The notes under the pieces: generated by a model
The model's input: only the letters and a program-made list of their open reading frames with translations
Database searches by the model: none
Told to the model about the DNA's origin: nothing
Part shown: positions 52,895 through 60,801 of the stretch, in pieces
Layout: each line of letters begins with the position of its first letter
How positions within the stretch are numbered: position 1 is the first letter of the stretch
Program-made: the position numbers and the translations under genes
Assembly (NCBI RefSeq): GCF_014640195.1
Contig: NZ_BMGM01000004.1
Coordinates: 186,001-250,000, forward strand
DNA: 64,000 bases
DNA from: Psychroflexus planctonicus
Lineage (GTDB): Bacteria; Bacteroidota; Bacteroidia; Flavobacteriales; Flavobacteriaceae
Direction: 5' to 3'

Positions 52895-53186
52895 AAATCA
52901 GAATTTTTGTGCTATCAAGCTCTTTTCTGAAAAATTGATTTTTTATTCCACGTTCTTCAATTAAGTCAATTTGTTGCTGAAATAATTTTTCTAAACTCTC
53001 TTTGAGTTGAAAATATAAGTCTGTGTATTTAAAAGGATCTGTTTCATCAAAATCAACAACGAAGTCAATATCAGAATCATCTTTAAAATCATCACGAGTA
53101 ACAGAGCCAAAAGCGGAAAAAGTCTTTACTTTGTATTGTTTACAAAGTTTCTTAATTCGATTAATATTTTTTTCAGATATTTTCAT
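52884..53186 (-). CDS. MntA-like nucleotidyltransferase (antitoxin of HepT/MntA pair)
   Basis: This 100-residue minimal nucleotidyltransferase carries the exact antitoxin motif GSx10DxD: G27-S28, then D39-I-D41 (AFGSVTRDDFKDDSDID). The third acidic residue may be in the DLIEERGIKN strand near its end. In described systems MntA polyadenylylates HepT and neutralises it. It is the first gene of the pair and overlaps hepT by 11 bp. The pair lies just downstream of the tRNA-Gly repeat array, a likely insertion site. Confidence 0.9.
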   Translation of the reverse strand: MKISEKNINRIKKLCKQYKVKTFSAFGSVTRDDFKDDSDIDFVVDFDETDPFKYTDLYFQLKESLEKLFQQQIDLIEERGIKNQFFRKELDSTKILIYGQ

Positions 53187-53190
53187 ACAA

Positions 53191-53198
53191 CAAAAATA
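53191..53198 (-). promoter_or_regulatory. -7 promoter box of the MntA/HepT operon
   Basis: TATTTTTG on the minus strand matches TAnnTTTG exactly and ends only 4 bp before the mntA ATG. Transcription starting 5-7 bp downstream would give a leaderless or near-leaderless mRNA. A TTG 14 bp upstream is slightly too close for a standard -33 box. Confidence 0.5.
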
Positions 53199-53309
53199 CT
53201 CAAATTTTAGTTCAACTCATTCTTTGATTTTTTTTCAATATTAGCCACAGCTTTTTTATAATAACAGCAAAGGTTATTTTGCGATGGTTACTGAAGAAAA
53301 AGAAACAAC

Positions 53310-54929
53310 CTATATCTTTATAAGCTTGTAAGTCTGCATACTTTTAGTATTAGCTTCTTTTATCAAATACACACCTGCAGACCAGTTACTGGTATTAATT
53401 GTGGTTTCTTGACTATTTAATTTAAGTTCGCTTATTTTTCTGCCTTGCATATTGTAAACTTCTAATTTAGTTCCAAGGGCTTCAGATGAAGCGTGAATTT
53501 TGGTTGAATTTTCAGCAGGATTTGGAGCTATTCTAAGCTCGTTTTCTTTTTCAACATCTATGCTGCTTAAACTACTTTCTTGGTAAACACGAACGTATTT
53601 AATATCCATACTACTTTCAGTAAATTCAGGAACAATGCTGGGTTGAATGGCAATGTTTAAAAGCAAAAATTGGTCTTCGTCAAATGGCCATGTGTTTTCG
53701 TCTTGTACATCAGGTTCATATACATAATGTACTTCATCGTCTACACTAAAAACCATACGGTCAGGATACCAGTCTAAGGCGTAAACATGGTAATCTGTTG
53801 AAGCGGTTGGAATAACTTGTCCACCGTGATTAATTGTTCCGCCAAAGCTAGACGGTGTGTGCATTGCACTTTGAACAAAATTTTGGTTACTTCCCCAATG
53901 TTCCATAATATCAATCTCTCCGCATGCTGGCCAAGACGTGGTGCCAAATCCTTCATTATCCCAATAGGTTCCTAACTCTTCTATGTTTTTGCCTAACATC
54001 CAAATTGCTGGCCAAGTTCCAACTCCTGTAGGTAATTTTACTTCAACTTCTACGCGACCATAAGTAAAAGCAAATTTAGAATTCAGTCTGGCAGATGTGT
54101 AGTCTTTAGTAATTCCTTGGTCTGTAAAAGTTTCACTTTTTGCAACTATATGCAATTCTCCGTCACTTACATAAGAATTATCGGTTCTGTCTGTGTAATG
54201 CTGAACTTCACCATTAAACCAAGAGTTTCCATTTGGTAAAACAGTTTGATGATGCCATTTTTCGGAATCTATCGCTCCGTCAGTATCAAATTCATCAGAC
54301 CAAACCAATTCATCATAAACCGGATCATCTACTGGATTTTCATCATCAGACTCTTCTCCTTCAAAATAAAAATCATCGATATAAGCTAAGACTTCATCAT
54401 TGTTATTTTCTCCATTTATTTGAAGTAAAACTCGGTTAAAATCATTTCTACTTAATGGGTTAGGTGAGTCTGAATTCAAATTGATGTAAGAATCATTTGC
54501 AAAATCGAAAATAATTTCCTGCCATTCATCTAAAACCAATGGTTTAACTATTTCAGTCTGAGTAGACCACGGAGCATTAATTTGGTTATTTTGTAGCTTA
54601 AGTGAAATTTGATTGGGTTGATTTCCAGTAATTTCATCTGAAGGAACATATATCTTTATGGTAAAAGTTGTATTGCTTCCTAAATTAATATTTTCTGAAG
54701 AGTCAAAATATACATTGGCGTAACTTCCACCAGTATCGTGGTAGCTCATTACATTTTCTGATAAATTGATTGATTCTTGATATGGATTTAAAATGGGTTC
54801 TATAATCTCGCAATCATCACCTATCCAACTTGAAATTGTGCTGTTTCCATCAAAATTGTCTTCTAATAATTGTGCATTAATTGAAATGGATAGTAGTAAA
54901 CTAACTAATAAAATTATAATCTTGTTCAT
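53310..54929 (-). CDS. T9SS-exported GH16 beta-glucanase (laminarinase-like)
   Basis: This 539-residue secreted enzyme has a signal peptide (1-19), an N-terminal carbohydrate-binding-like beta domain (about 20-190), a GH16 domain (about 205-450) and a T9SS type A sorting domain (APNPAENSTKI ... AGVYLIKE). The catalytic motif E338-x-D340-x-x-E343 is in GEIDIMEHWGS. The segments LVWSDEFDTDGAIDSEKWHHQ and FGTTSWPACGEIDIM are typical of bacterial beta-1,3-glucanases that cut laminarin, though other GH16 substrates are possible. No SusC/SusD pair is beside it, so it is not part of a typical polysaccharide-utilisation locus in this window. Confidence 0.93.
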   Translation of the reverse strand: MNKIIILLVSLLLSISINAQLLEDNFDGNSTISSWIGDDCEIIEPILNPYQESINLSENVMSYHDTGGSYANVYFDSSENINLGSNTTFTIKIYVPSDEITGNQPNQISLKLQNNQINAPWSTQTEIVKPLVLDEWQEIIFDFANDSYINLNSDSPNPLSRNDFNRVLLQINGENNNDEVLAYIDDFYFEGEESDDENPVDDPVYDELVWSDEFDTDGAIDSEKWHHQTVLPNGNSWFNGEVQHYTDRTDNSYVSDGELHIVAKSETFTDQGITKDYTSARLNSKFAFTYGRVEVEVKLPTGVGTWPAIWMLGKNIEELGTYWDNEGFGTTSWPACGEIDIMEHWGSNQNFVQSAMHTPSSFGGTINHGGQVIPTASTDYHVYALDWYPDRMVFSVDDEVHYVYEPDVQDENTWPFDEDQFLLLNIAIQPSIVPEFTESSMDIKYVRVYQESSLSSIDVEKENELRIAPNPAENSTKIHASSEALGTKLEVYNMQGRKISELKLNSQETTINTSNWSAGVYLIKEANTKSMQTYKLIKI

Positions 54930-55172
54930 GAATTTTTTTTCCGAATATAAAGGTTTGTCTTATTTGTCGCAAATCAATACTCTTAAACTATTGTTGTGTT
55001 GTAGTGATGTAGGGTTTTTATCCTTAAAGCCTAGAATAGTGTAGTTGATTAATCTATACACTGATCTTAGTTGATAAGCAATATCAATTGTTAAAATATA
55101 TTAAATAGTAAAAGCTTATAGCTTTATAAAAAATGATAAGAATTTATTAGCATCTCAATCTTATCTATTAGC

Positions 55173-55180
55173 TATTTTTG
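55173..55180 (+). promoter_or_regulatory. -7 promoter box of the peroxiredoxin operon
   Basis: TATTTTTG matches TAnnTTTG exactly, 26 bp before the ATG at 55207. No distinct TTG is seen at -33. Confidence 0.5.
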
Positions 55181-55206
55181 CAACTAATAATTTAAAACAA
55201 TAAACT

Positions 55207-55845
55207 ATGTCAATTGTAGGTAAAACCTTTCCAGATTTAACAGTAGACGCCATGAATGAAATGGGCGATACTTTCAAAATTAATGTATTAGAAGAAGCAA
55301 AGAAAAACAACAAGAAAGTATTGTTGTTTTGGTATCCAAAAGATTTTACTTATGTGTGTCCAACAGAGTTACATGCATTTGAAGAAGCAAAAGCAGAATT
55401 AGAGAAGCGTGGTGTAATTGTAATTGGTGCATCTTGCGACACTCCAGAAGTTCATTTTGCTTGGTTAAATACTCCTAAAGATGATGGTGGTATTGAAGGT
55501 GTAACGTATCCAATTCTTGCTGATAGCAATAGAAATTTAAGTAGAAAATTAGGAATTCTTGATATTACCAACGAGCGTTACGATGATGAAACAGGAGATT
55601 ATCTAGTAGATGGTGATAATGTAACTTACAGAGCTACTTACTTAATAGATGAAGATGGTTTGGTATTTCACGAAGGTATAAACTTTATGCCAGTGGGAAG
55701 AAACGTTCAAGAATTTATAAGAATGATCGATGCTTACACTCACGTTCAAAAACACGGTGAAGTATGTCCAGCAAACTGGGAAGAAGGAAAAGATGCTATG
55801 AAAGCAGACCGCAAAGGAGTTGCATCTTACTTAGCAACTAAATAA
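55207..55845 (+). CDS. Peroxiredoxin (AhpC/Prx1 type)
   Basis: This 212-residue 2-Cys peroxiredoxin reduces peroxides with electrons from thioredoxin. The peroxidatic C51 is in DFTYVCPTELHAF and the resolving C187 in GEVCPANW. It is cytoplasmic and of normal length. It is followed by a thioredoxin gene 60 bp later and a DUF6952 gene, a probable oxidative-stress operon. A short hairpin lies between it and the thioredoxin gene. Confidence 0.96.
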   Translation: MSIVGKTFPDLTVDAMNEMGDTFKINVLEEAKKNNKKVLLFWYPKDFTYVCPTELHAFEEAKAELEKRGVIVIGASCDTPEVHFAWLNTPKDDGGIEGVTYPILADSNRNLSRKLGILDITNERYDDETGDYLVDGDNVTYRATYLIDEDGLVFHEGINFMPVGRNVQEFIRMIDAYTHVQKHGEVCPANWEEGKDAMKADRKGVASYLATK

Positions 55846-55858
55846 AATAAAAAAGAGT

Positions 55859-55882
55859 TCATGCAAGTTTGCGCTTGCATGA
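55859..55882 (+). promoter_or_regulatory. Intercistronic stem-loop between peroxiredoxin and thioredoxin genes
   Basis: TCATGCAAG (55859-55867) and CTTGCATGA (55874-55882) form a perfect 9-bp stem with a 6-nt loop, and no T run follows. It lies 13 bp after the peroxiredoxin stop. It is better explained as an mRNA-stability or partial attenuation element than as a full terminator. Confidence 0.6.
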
Positions 55883-55905
55883 GCAACAATTTTAAATTGA
55901 AAATT

Positions 55906-56220
55906 ATGTTCCAAGAATTAAAAGAAGATACTTTAAAAGAAGTAGTAGATAGCAACGATAAAGTAGTAGTACAATATGCTGCAAGTTGGTGTGGAAATTG
56001 TAGATTAATGAAGCCAAAATTTAAAAAATTGGCTGGTGAAAATGAGACAATTCCATTTATATTAATCGATGCTGAAAAAAATCCAGAATCTAGAAAATTA
56101 GCAAACGTGAACAATTTACCCACTTTTGCCATTTTTGAAAATGGAGAATTTAAAAATCAAGTACAGACAAATAAATTTGAATCTTTAAAAGAATTAGTAG
56201 ATGAAGTTACCAGTAATTAA
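55906..56220 (+). CDS. Thioredoxin family protein
   Basis: This 104-residue protein has the redox motif WCGNC (C29-x-x-C32) in AASWCGNCRLMKPKF and the cis-proline segment NNLPTFAIFENG. The ATG at 55906 gives the normal start; an upstream in-frame ATG at 55861 lies inside the intercistronic hairpin and would add 15 unrelated residues. It presumably reduces the peroxiredoxin encoded just upstream and would be recharged by TrxB (36895-37884). Its end overlaps the DUF6952 gene by 20 bp. Confidence 0.93.
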   Translation: MFQELKEDTLKEVVDSNDKVVVQYAASWCGNCRLMKPKFKKLAGENETIPFILIDAEKNPESRKLANVNNLPTFAIFENGEFKNQVQTNKFESLKELVDEVTSN

Positions 56221-56449
56221 ACATTTGCAGAAAAACAATGATGTTGAAAAGCTAAATCATACTATGGAAGTTTTAGAGTCTTTTTGCGAACATCGTTCTG
56301 TTAAAGAGAATGAAATGGATGTAGTAGGTGAGCTAATTACAAATTTAGCAGGTGCTGTTGAAATGGATAAACTGATACAAGAAGGCATGTCTGAAAAAGA
56401 TGCAGCAAATACCTTTGCAAAACGCGTGTTAGGTTCTATAGATCAGTAG
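56201..56449 (+). CDS. DUF6952 family small protein
   Basis: This 82-residue protein (MKLPVIKHLQKNNDVEKLNHTMEVLESFCEHRSVKENEMDVV...) has two or three amphipathic helices and matches DUF6952, a Bacteroidota family of unknown function. It overlaps the thioredoxin gene by 20 bp, so it is translationally coupled to it. It has one cysteine (C29, in SFCEH). A partner or adaptor role for the peroxiredoxin/thioredoxin pair is an inference from position only. Confidence 0.75.
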   Translation: MKLPVIKHLQKNNDVEKLNHTMEVLESFCEHRSVKENEMDVVGELITNLAGAVEMDKLIQEGMSEKDAANTFAKRVLGSIDQ

Positions 56450-56570
56450 CCAAAACCACAATTTAATATTATTAGATTAGCCTTTATAATTTCGATTGTT
56501 TCCTATTTTTCATGATTGTTTTAGGTTGAGTGTTTACAATAACAATTGAATTATAAGGGCTTTTATATAA

Positions 56571-56607
56571 AAAAGGCTATAACTTAGTTTAAGTTATAGC
56601 CTTTTTT
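56571..56607. terminator. Bidirectional terminator between DUF6952 and panB
   Basis: A 16-bp stem (56571-56586 with 56590-56605, core GGCTATAACTTA/TAAGTTATAGCC) carries A and T runs on both sides. It can end both the plus-strand redox operon and the minus-strand panB transcript. Confidence 0.88.
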
Positions 56608-56638
56608 GTTTTGGTAATTTTAAAAAATAATTGGCAAG

Positions 56639-57457
56639 TTAATACTGCTCATTTTCATTTGGAAAATCTCCAGACTTTACATCTTTATTGTAATCTTGGA
56701 TGGCTTTGGTCATAATAGTGTTTAAGTCTGCATAACGTCTTAAAAAACGCGGATTAAATTCATGATCCATGCCCAGCATATCATGAATTACTAAGACTTG
56801 TCCATCAACACCATTTCCAGCGCCAATCCCAATAACAGGAATGCTAATGCTTTTAGCTACTTCTTCGGCAAGTTTGGCAGGCACTTTTTCTAACACCAAT
56901 GCAAAACAGCCTAATTTTTCTAGTAATAAAGCGTCTTCTTTAAGTTTTTCTGCTTCGGCTTCTTCCTTTGCTCGGACGGTGTAGGTTCCAAATTTGTAAA
57001 TAGATTGCGGCGTTAAACCCAAATGTCCCATCACAGGAATTCCTGCTTTTAAAATTCGTTTTATAGAATCTTTAATTTCACTACCGCCTTCTAATTTTAC
57101 TGCATGAGCTCCGCTTTCTTTCATTATTCTAATTGCAGAACGCAGAGCTTCTTTGGGGTCACTTTGGTAGCTTCCAAAAGGTAAATCTACTACTACTAAA
57201 GAACGGTTTATGGCTCGTACAACATTTGTTGCATGATAAATCATATGGTCTAAAGTAATGGGCAAAGTAGTTTCATGTCCTGCCATTACATTAGATGCAG
57301 AATCGCCAACTAAAATTACATCTATTCCGGCTTGGTCCACTATTTTGGCCATGGTAAAATCGTACGAAGTTAGCATCGATATGCGTTCGTTATTCGCTTT
57401 CATATCTACTAAAGATTTTACGGTAATTCTTTTATATTGTTTCTTGGCTACAGACAT
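56639..57457 (-). CDS. panB: 3-methyl-2-oxobutanoate hydroxymethyltransferase
   Basis: This 272-residue TIM-barrel enzyme makes ketopantoate from alpha-ketoisovalerate with methylene-THF, the first committed step of pantothenate and coenzyme A synthesis. The metal and substrate site [34 protein letters not shown] and the catalytic glutamate stretch [11 protein letters not shown] are present, followed by [24 protein letters not shown]. Length is standard. No other pan genes are next to it. Confidence 0.97.
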   Translation of the reverse strand: MSVAKKQYKRITVKSLVDMKANNERISMLTSYDFTMAKIVDQAGIDVILVGDSASNVMAGHETTLPITLDHMIYHATNVVRAINRSLVVVDLPFGSYQSDPKEALRSAIRIMKESGAHAVKLEGGSEIKDSIKRILKAGIPVMGHLGLTPQSIYKFGTYTVRAKEEAEAEKLKEDALLLEKLGCFALVLEKVPAKLAEEVAKSISIPVIGIGAGNGVDGQVLVIHDMLGMDHEFNPRFLRRYADLNTIMTKAIQDYNKDVKSGDFPNENEQY

Positions 57458-57474
57458 GTTATATTGTTTTTTGA

Positions 57475-57482
57475 CAAAGGTA
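57475..57482 (-). promoter_or_regulatory. -7 promoter box of panB
   Basis: TACCTTTG on the minus strand matches TAnnTTTG exactly, 17 bp before the panB ATG. No distinct TTG is seen at -33. Confidence 0.5.
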
Positions 57483-57567
57483 GGATTTTAAGACGAATTG
57501 AAAATTAAAGCGCTGGCTCTATCGTAATCAATTCAATTTGTTATTTACCTTGAAGCTTTGTTATAGA

Positions 57568-58833
57568 TTATTTTTTTAATTTGATGTGTAAGTCTTTTCC
57601 GGTTGGATACTCAAAAACTTCTAATTTAAAATAAGGAATACTGGCTAAAATATGATCAAAAATATCGGCCATAATGTGTTCGTAATTTTTCCAAATTTTA
57701 TCTTGGCTAAAAGCATAAATCTCTAAGGGAATTCCGTTTGGAGTAGGAGCTAACTGACGGCTCATGACCATCATATCTTTGTTAACAGCTGGATTTTGTT
57801 TTAAATATTCGTCTACATATTTCCTAAACAAACCAAAATTGGTTAGATTTCTTCCGTTAATCAATACAGACTTGTCTGCGTTTAGGCGTTCATTATGCGA
57901 ATTGATTTCAGAAGAACGTTTGTTTACATAATCTGATATCAATTGTATATTTTTAAATTCACTTATTTCATCAGGATTTAAAAATTGAATTGAACTAGCT
58001 TTAATTAAAACGGCACGTTTAATTCTTCTTCCACCAGATTGACTCATCCCACGCCAGTTTTTAAACGAATCTGAAATCAAATAATAAGTTGGAATTGTAG
58101 TTATGGTATTGTCAAAATTTCGGACTTTAACCGAAGCTAAATTAATTTCAAAAACATCTCCATCTGCACCATATTTTTCCATTGTAATCCAATCGCCAAG
58201 TCTTACAGTATCGTTCACAGAAACTTGAATACTGGCTACAAAACCCAAAATGGTATCTTTAAATACCAAAAGCAAAACCGCAGAAAGTGCACCTAAGCCC
58301 GTAAATAATTTAGTTAACGAACGATCGGTGATTATGCTGAATATAATTACAATTCCAATTAACCAAACAACAATCATAAATACCTGTATGTAACTTTCAA
58401 CAGGCTTGTCTTTAAGCGATTCTATGGTTTTTAAGAAATCCTTAAATGTGAGTAAAATGCTTCTTAATAAGGTAATTACAAAAACTACGGTTAGTAATCC
58501 AACTAATTTTTCAGCGTAGACTTCAAAGCTTGGAAAATCTACTAGTATAAAAGGGATTAGGAAGGATATAAAATTTACGGTTAGTAAATTAGATAGGTGT
58601 AAAAAGGTTTTGTTTTTTACTAGAAAATCATCGAATTGTGTTTTAGATTTTGAAGCAAGTCGGTGGACTACATTTTCAGAAAAAACCCTGAGTACTTTAT
58701 AAATAACATATGCCAAAAGTAATGTTACTACAACATTAATCAACAAATTTAAATAAATAGCTAGTTGCTCTTGAAGCTCAAATTCTTCTTTAAATAAGCG
58801 ATAAAAATAGCGCGTTAGTACTTTGGTTTCCAT
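57568..58833 (-). CDS. MscS-family mechanosensitive channel (YbdG-like)
   Basis: This 421-residue channel has four to five membrane helices in the N-terminal half (the first near 25-45, the last near 180-200) and then the MscS beta domain (GDWITMEKYGADGDVFEINLASVKVRNFDNTITTIPTYYLI). The extension RRIKRAVLIKASSIQFL and the C-terminal GIPLEIYAFSQDKIW are typical of the larger YbdG/MscM group. It releases solutes on hypo-osmotic shock, which fits a salt-exposed organism that makes trehalose. It is a single gene with a good -7 box. Confidence 0.92.
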   Translation of the reverse strand: METKVLTRYFYRLFKEEFELQEQLAIYLNLLINVVVTLLLAYVIYKVLRVFSENVVHRLASKSKTQFDDFLVKNKTFLHLSNLLTVNFISFLIPFILVDFPSFEVYAEKLVGLLTVVFVITLLRSILLTFKDFLKTIESLKDKPVESYIQVFMIVVWLIGIVIIFSIITDRSLTKLFTGLGALSAVLLLVFKDTILGFVASIQVSVNDTVRLGDWITMEKYGADGDVFEINLASVKVRNFDNTITTIPTYYLISDSFKNWRGMSQSGGRRIKRAVLIKASSIQFLNPDEISEFKNIQLISDYVNKRSSEINSHNERLNADKSVLINGRNLTNFGLFRKYVDEYLKQNPAVNKDMMVMSRQLAPTPNGIPLEIYAFSQDKIWKNYEHIMADIFDHILASIPYFKLEVFEYPTGKDLHIKLKK

Positions 58834-58847
58834 TTAAAGATTTTTTT

Positions 58848-58855
58848 CAAAAATA
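58848..58855 (-). promoter_or_regulatory. -7 promoter box of the mechanosensitive channel gene
   Basis: TATTTTTG on the minus strand matches TAnnTTTG exactly, 14 bp before the ATG at 58833. Confidence 0.5.
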
Positions 58856-58903
58856 GCAAAGTTAGTTTGATATTAAGCGAATACCTGAAGAAGTATATTT
58901 TTA

Positions 58904-59842
58904 TTAAAAAGCAGATTTTTCTACTCCAAACTGCAATAATTTTTGTTGAATGCTTTTTAAGACTTTTAATAAACCACCTGGCAATTTCAATAAAAACAAC
59001 TGTTTTTTAGATAAACTATTTTCATTAAGTTCTTGCTGTGCAACTTTCCAAGTAGAGTCGCCATGCATTTTTGCTCTCAACACAATCGAAAACCGGTTTA
59101 GGTCTAAGTATTTTTGTAGAGCAGGATTTTTTTCAGCTTGATGTTGATATGCATTTATAAACGTCAACCTTTCTTTAAATCGGGGTGTTTTGGAAATGTT
59201 ATTTTCTGAAGATACATAGTAGGTGAAAGTTGATTTGGGATTGAAAACTATTTTTTTTTGAAGCCCAATTCTAATGAATAAATCGGTATCCTGTCCTGAA
59301 TAAATAGCTTCGTTAAATCCGCCAATTTGCTTAAAAAAATCTTTTTTAATAAGCATTCCAGAAGTAATTAGCAAGCTGTGTTTTGTGCTATTTTCAAAAT
59401 ACGACAGAGGCTTCATTTTGGAATCCAATTCAAAACTATATTGAGCAGTAGTTGTTTTATTATGTTCTTTAATTATGCTAGGTTTAGAAGAAAAAACAAC
59501 TTCGTCAGGAAATAATTGCACAGCTTTATAAAACTCGCTTAAATGATTTTCTTTCCAAAAATCATCTGCATCTAAAAAGGCAATCCAATGGCTTGTTGCA
59601 ATTTCTACACCGCGATTTCTAGCATAGGCAGCACCTTTGTTTTGTTGCTGTTCTAAAACAACTCTATTGTCTTTGAAATTGTTTATTTTTTCAATAGAAT
59701 CATCTGTCGATCCATCATCGACAATAATCAATTCAAAGTTTTTAAAATCTTGTTGAAGAACGCTCTCTACGCAAGCTTCAATAAAATTTGCTTTATTATG
59801 CAAAGGAATAACCACTGAAAAAAAAGGATTTAGCTTACTCAT
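58904..59842 (-). CDS. Glycosyltransferase family 2
   Basis: This 312-residue GT-A enzyme transfers sugars to a surface glycan. PFFSVVIPLHNKANFIEACVESVL and IIVDDGSTDDSIEKI hold the nucleotide-sugar site; DADDFW supplies the DxD-type metal motif. A QIGGFNEAIYSGQDTDLFIRIG segment (ED-like catalytic region) follows. ATG 59842 is preferred over an in-frame TTG 6 bp upstream. It overlaps the end of the neighbouring GT2 gene by 8 bp, so the two are coupled. Confidence 0.9.
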   Translation of the reverse strand: MSKLNPFFSVVIPLHNKANFIEACVESVLQQDFKNFELIIVDDGSTDDSIEKINNFKDNRVVLEQQQNKGAAYARNRGVEIATSHWIAFLDADDFWKENHLSEFYKAVQLFPDEVVFSSKPSIIKEHNKTTTAQYSFELDSKMKPLSYFENSTKHSLLITSGMLIKKDFFKQIGGFNEAIYSGQDTDLFIRIGLQKKIVFNPKSTFTYYVSSENNISKTPRFKERLTFINAYQHQAEKNPALQKYLDLNRFSIVLRAKMHGDSTWKVAQQELNENSLSKKQLFLLKLPGGLLKVLKSIQQKLLQFGVEKSAF

Positions 59843-60746
59843 TTTCAATTGATTTGAGTTCCTTTAAATAACAAAAATAGAGCATTCGGTATACGTCAAA
59901 CCAAAAAAGGCTGGGTGATTTTCCTGTAATTTGTTTACATAAAATAACGTGAAAAAGTTTGTAAAGCCATTTACATAAATTAAGCAATCTTAACTTTTTT
60001 AGTTTTAAATAGGCTTTTTGGATGGGTCTAAAATCTTTTGAAATTAAATTTTTATCTTCTAACAAAATCAAGCTTTTCCAAGCATCTTTGGTTTTGGAAA
60101 GAAAAACGGAATTGGTTTCTAAACCCAAATGAAATACTGGATTATTGATGTGAAGTACATTTGCATTTGCTTTCTTCAATTGGTAAGCCAATAAAATATC
60201 TAAACCGTAAATGTGTTCTAAAACGGTGCTGTGCTTTAAAAAAACTGATTTTTTAATACAAATTGCTCCAGTTACCAAACTTCTATATTTATTTTCTGTT
60301 CGGGCTATTAAATTTTGTTCTTCTCTGGCTTTCCCATATTTCCATCGGAGTAGATAATTCTTGTCTTTAGGCTTTTCTTGATACGCAATTCCACCAAAAA
60401 TTACATCTAATTCGTTATTTTTCTGAATTGCTTCAACGTAGTTGCTAATATAGTTTTTTTGCTGAGGAAATACGTCCGCATCTAGAAAAAGCAACCAGTT
60501 ATTTTTGGCTTCATCAGCCAATTTTATTCGCGTTTTTTCCCTGCCTAAATTGCTTTGGTTTTGTATAATATGAACATTGGTGAATTCTTCAAATTTTGTG
60601 TAAGTTTCAGTTATATGTGCTAGAGTAGAAGCATCATCGCCAATAATAATTTCAATTTGAGCATTTAGTTTTTCAATTTCATCTACTAAGCTGTAAACCA
60701 AATTTTGGCATTGATCGTTGAAATTAGGTATGAGTATGCTTAACAA
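59835..60746 (-). CDS. Glycosyltransferase family 2
   Basis: This 303-residue GT2 has MLSILIPNFNDQCQNLVYSLVDEIE and EIIIGDDASTLAHIT for the donor site, WLLFLDADVFP for the metal motif and a FGGIAYQEKP...RWKYGKAREE block typical of flavobacterial LPS- or glycan-linked GT2 enzymes. It differs from the second GT2 in the catalytic half, so a different sugar or linkage is likely. It begins a two-gene transcript, divergent from a 2OG-Fe(II) oxygenase. Confidence 0.88.
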   Translation of the reverse strand: MLSILIPNFNDQCQNLVYSLVDEIEKLNAQIEIIIGDDASTLAHITETYTKFEEFTNVHIIQNQSNLGREKTRIKLADEAKNNWLLFLDADVFPQQKNYISNYVEAIQKNNELDVIFGGIAYQEKPKDKNYLLRWKYGKAREEQNLIARTENKYRSLVTGAICIKKSVFLKHSTVLEHIYGLDILLAYQLKKANANVLHINNPVFHLGLETNSVFLSKTKDAWKSLILLEDKNLISKDFRPIQKAYLKLKKLRLLNLCKWLYKLFHVILCKQITGKSPSLFWFDVYRMLYFCYLKELKSIENE

Positions 60747-60758
60747 TTTCAGATTTTT

Positions 60759-60778
60759 ACTAACTTTACAAAGTTAGT
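60759..60778. promoter_or_regulatory. Palindromic divergent promoter between GT2 and 2OG oxygenase genes
   Basis: ACTAACTTT (60759-60767) and AAAGTTAGT (60770-60778) are a perfect 9-bp inverted repeat with a 2-bp centre. On the minus strand it contains TAACTTTG (60769-60776), an exact TAnnTTTG; on the plus strand TAACTTTA (60761-60768), one change away. Both divergent genes may thus use a shared, overlapping promoter. Confidence 0.6.
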
Positions 60779-60801
60779 TAATTAATTTCATCCATTTTGT
60801 T

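Noticed and set aside
53310-54929. Laminarin polysaccharide-utilisation locus around the GH16 gene
   Set aside because: No SusC/SusD pair, other glycosidases or regulators are adjacent, so the enzyme stands alone here.
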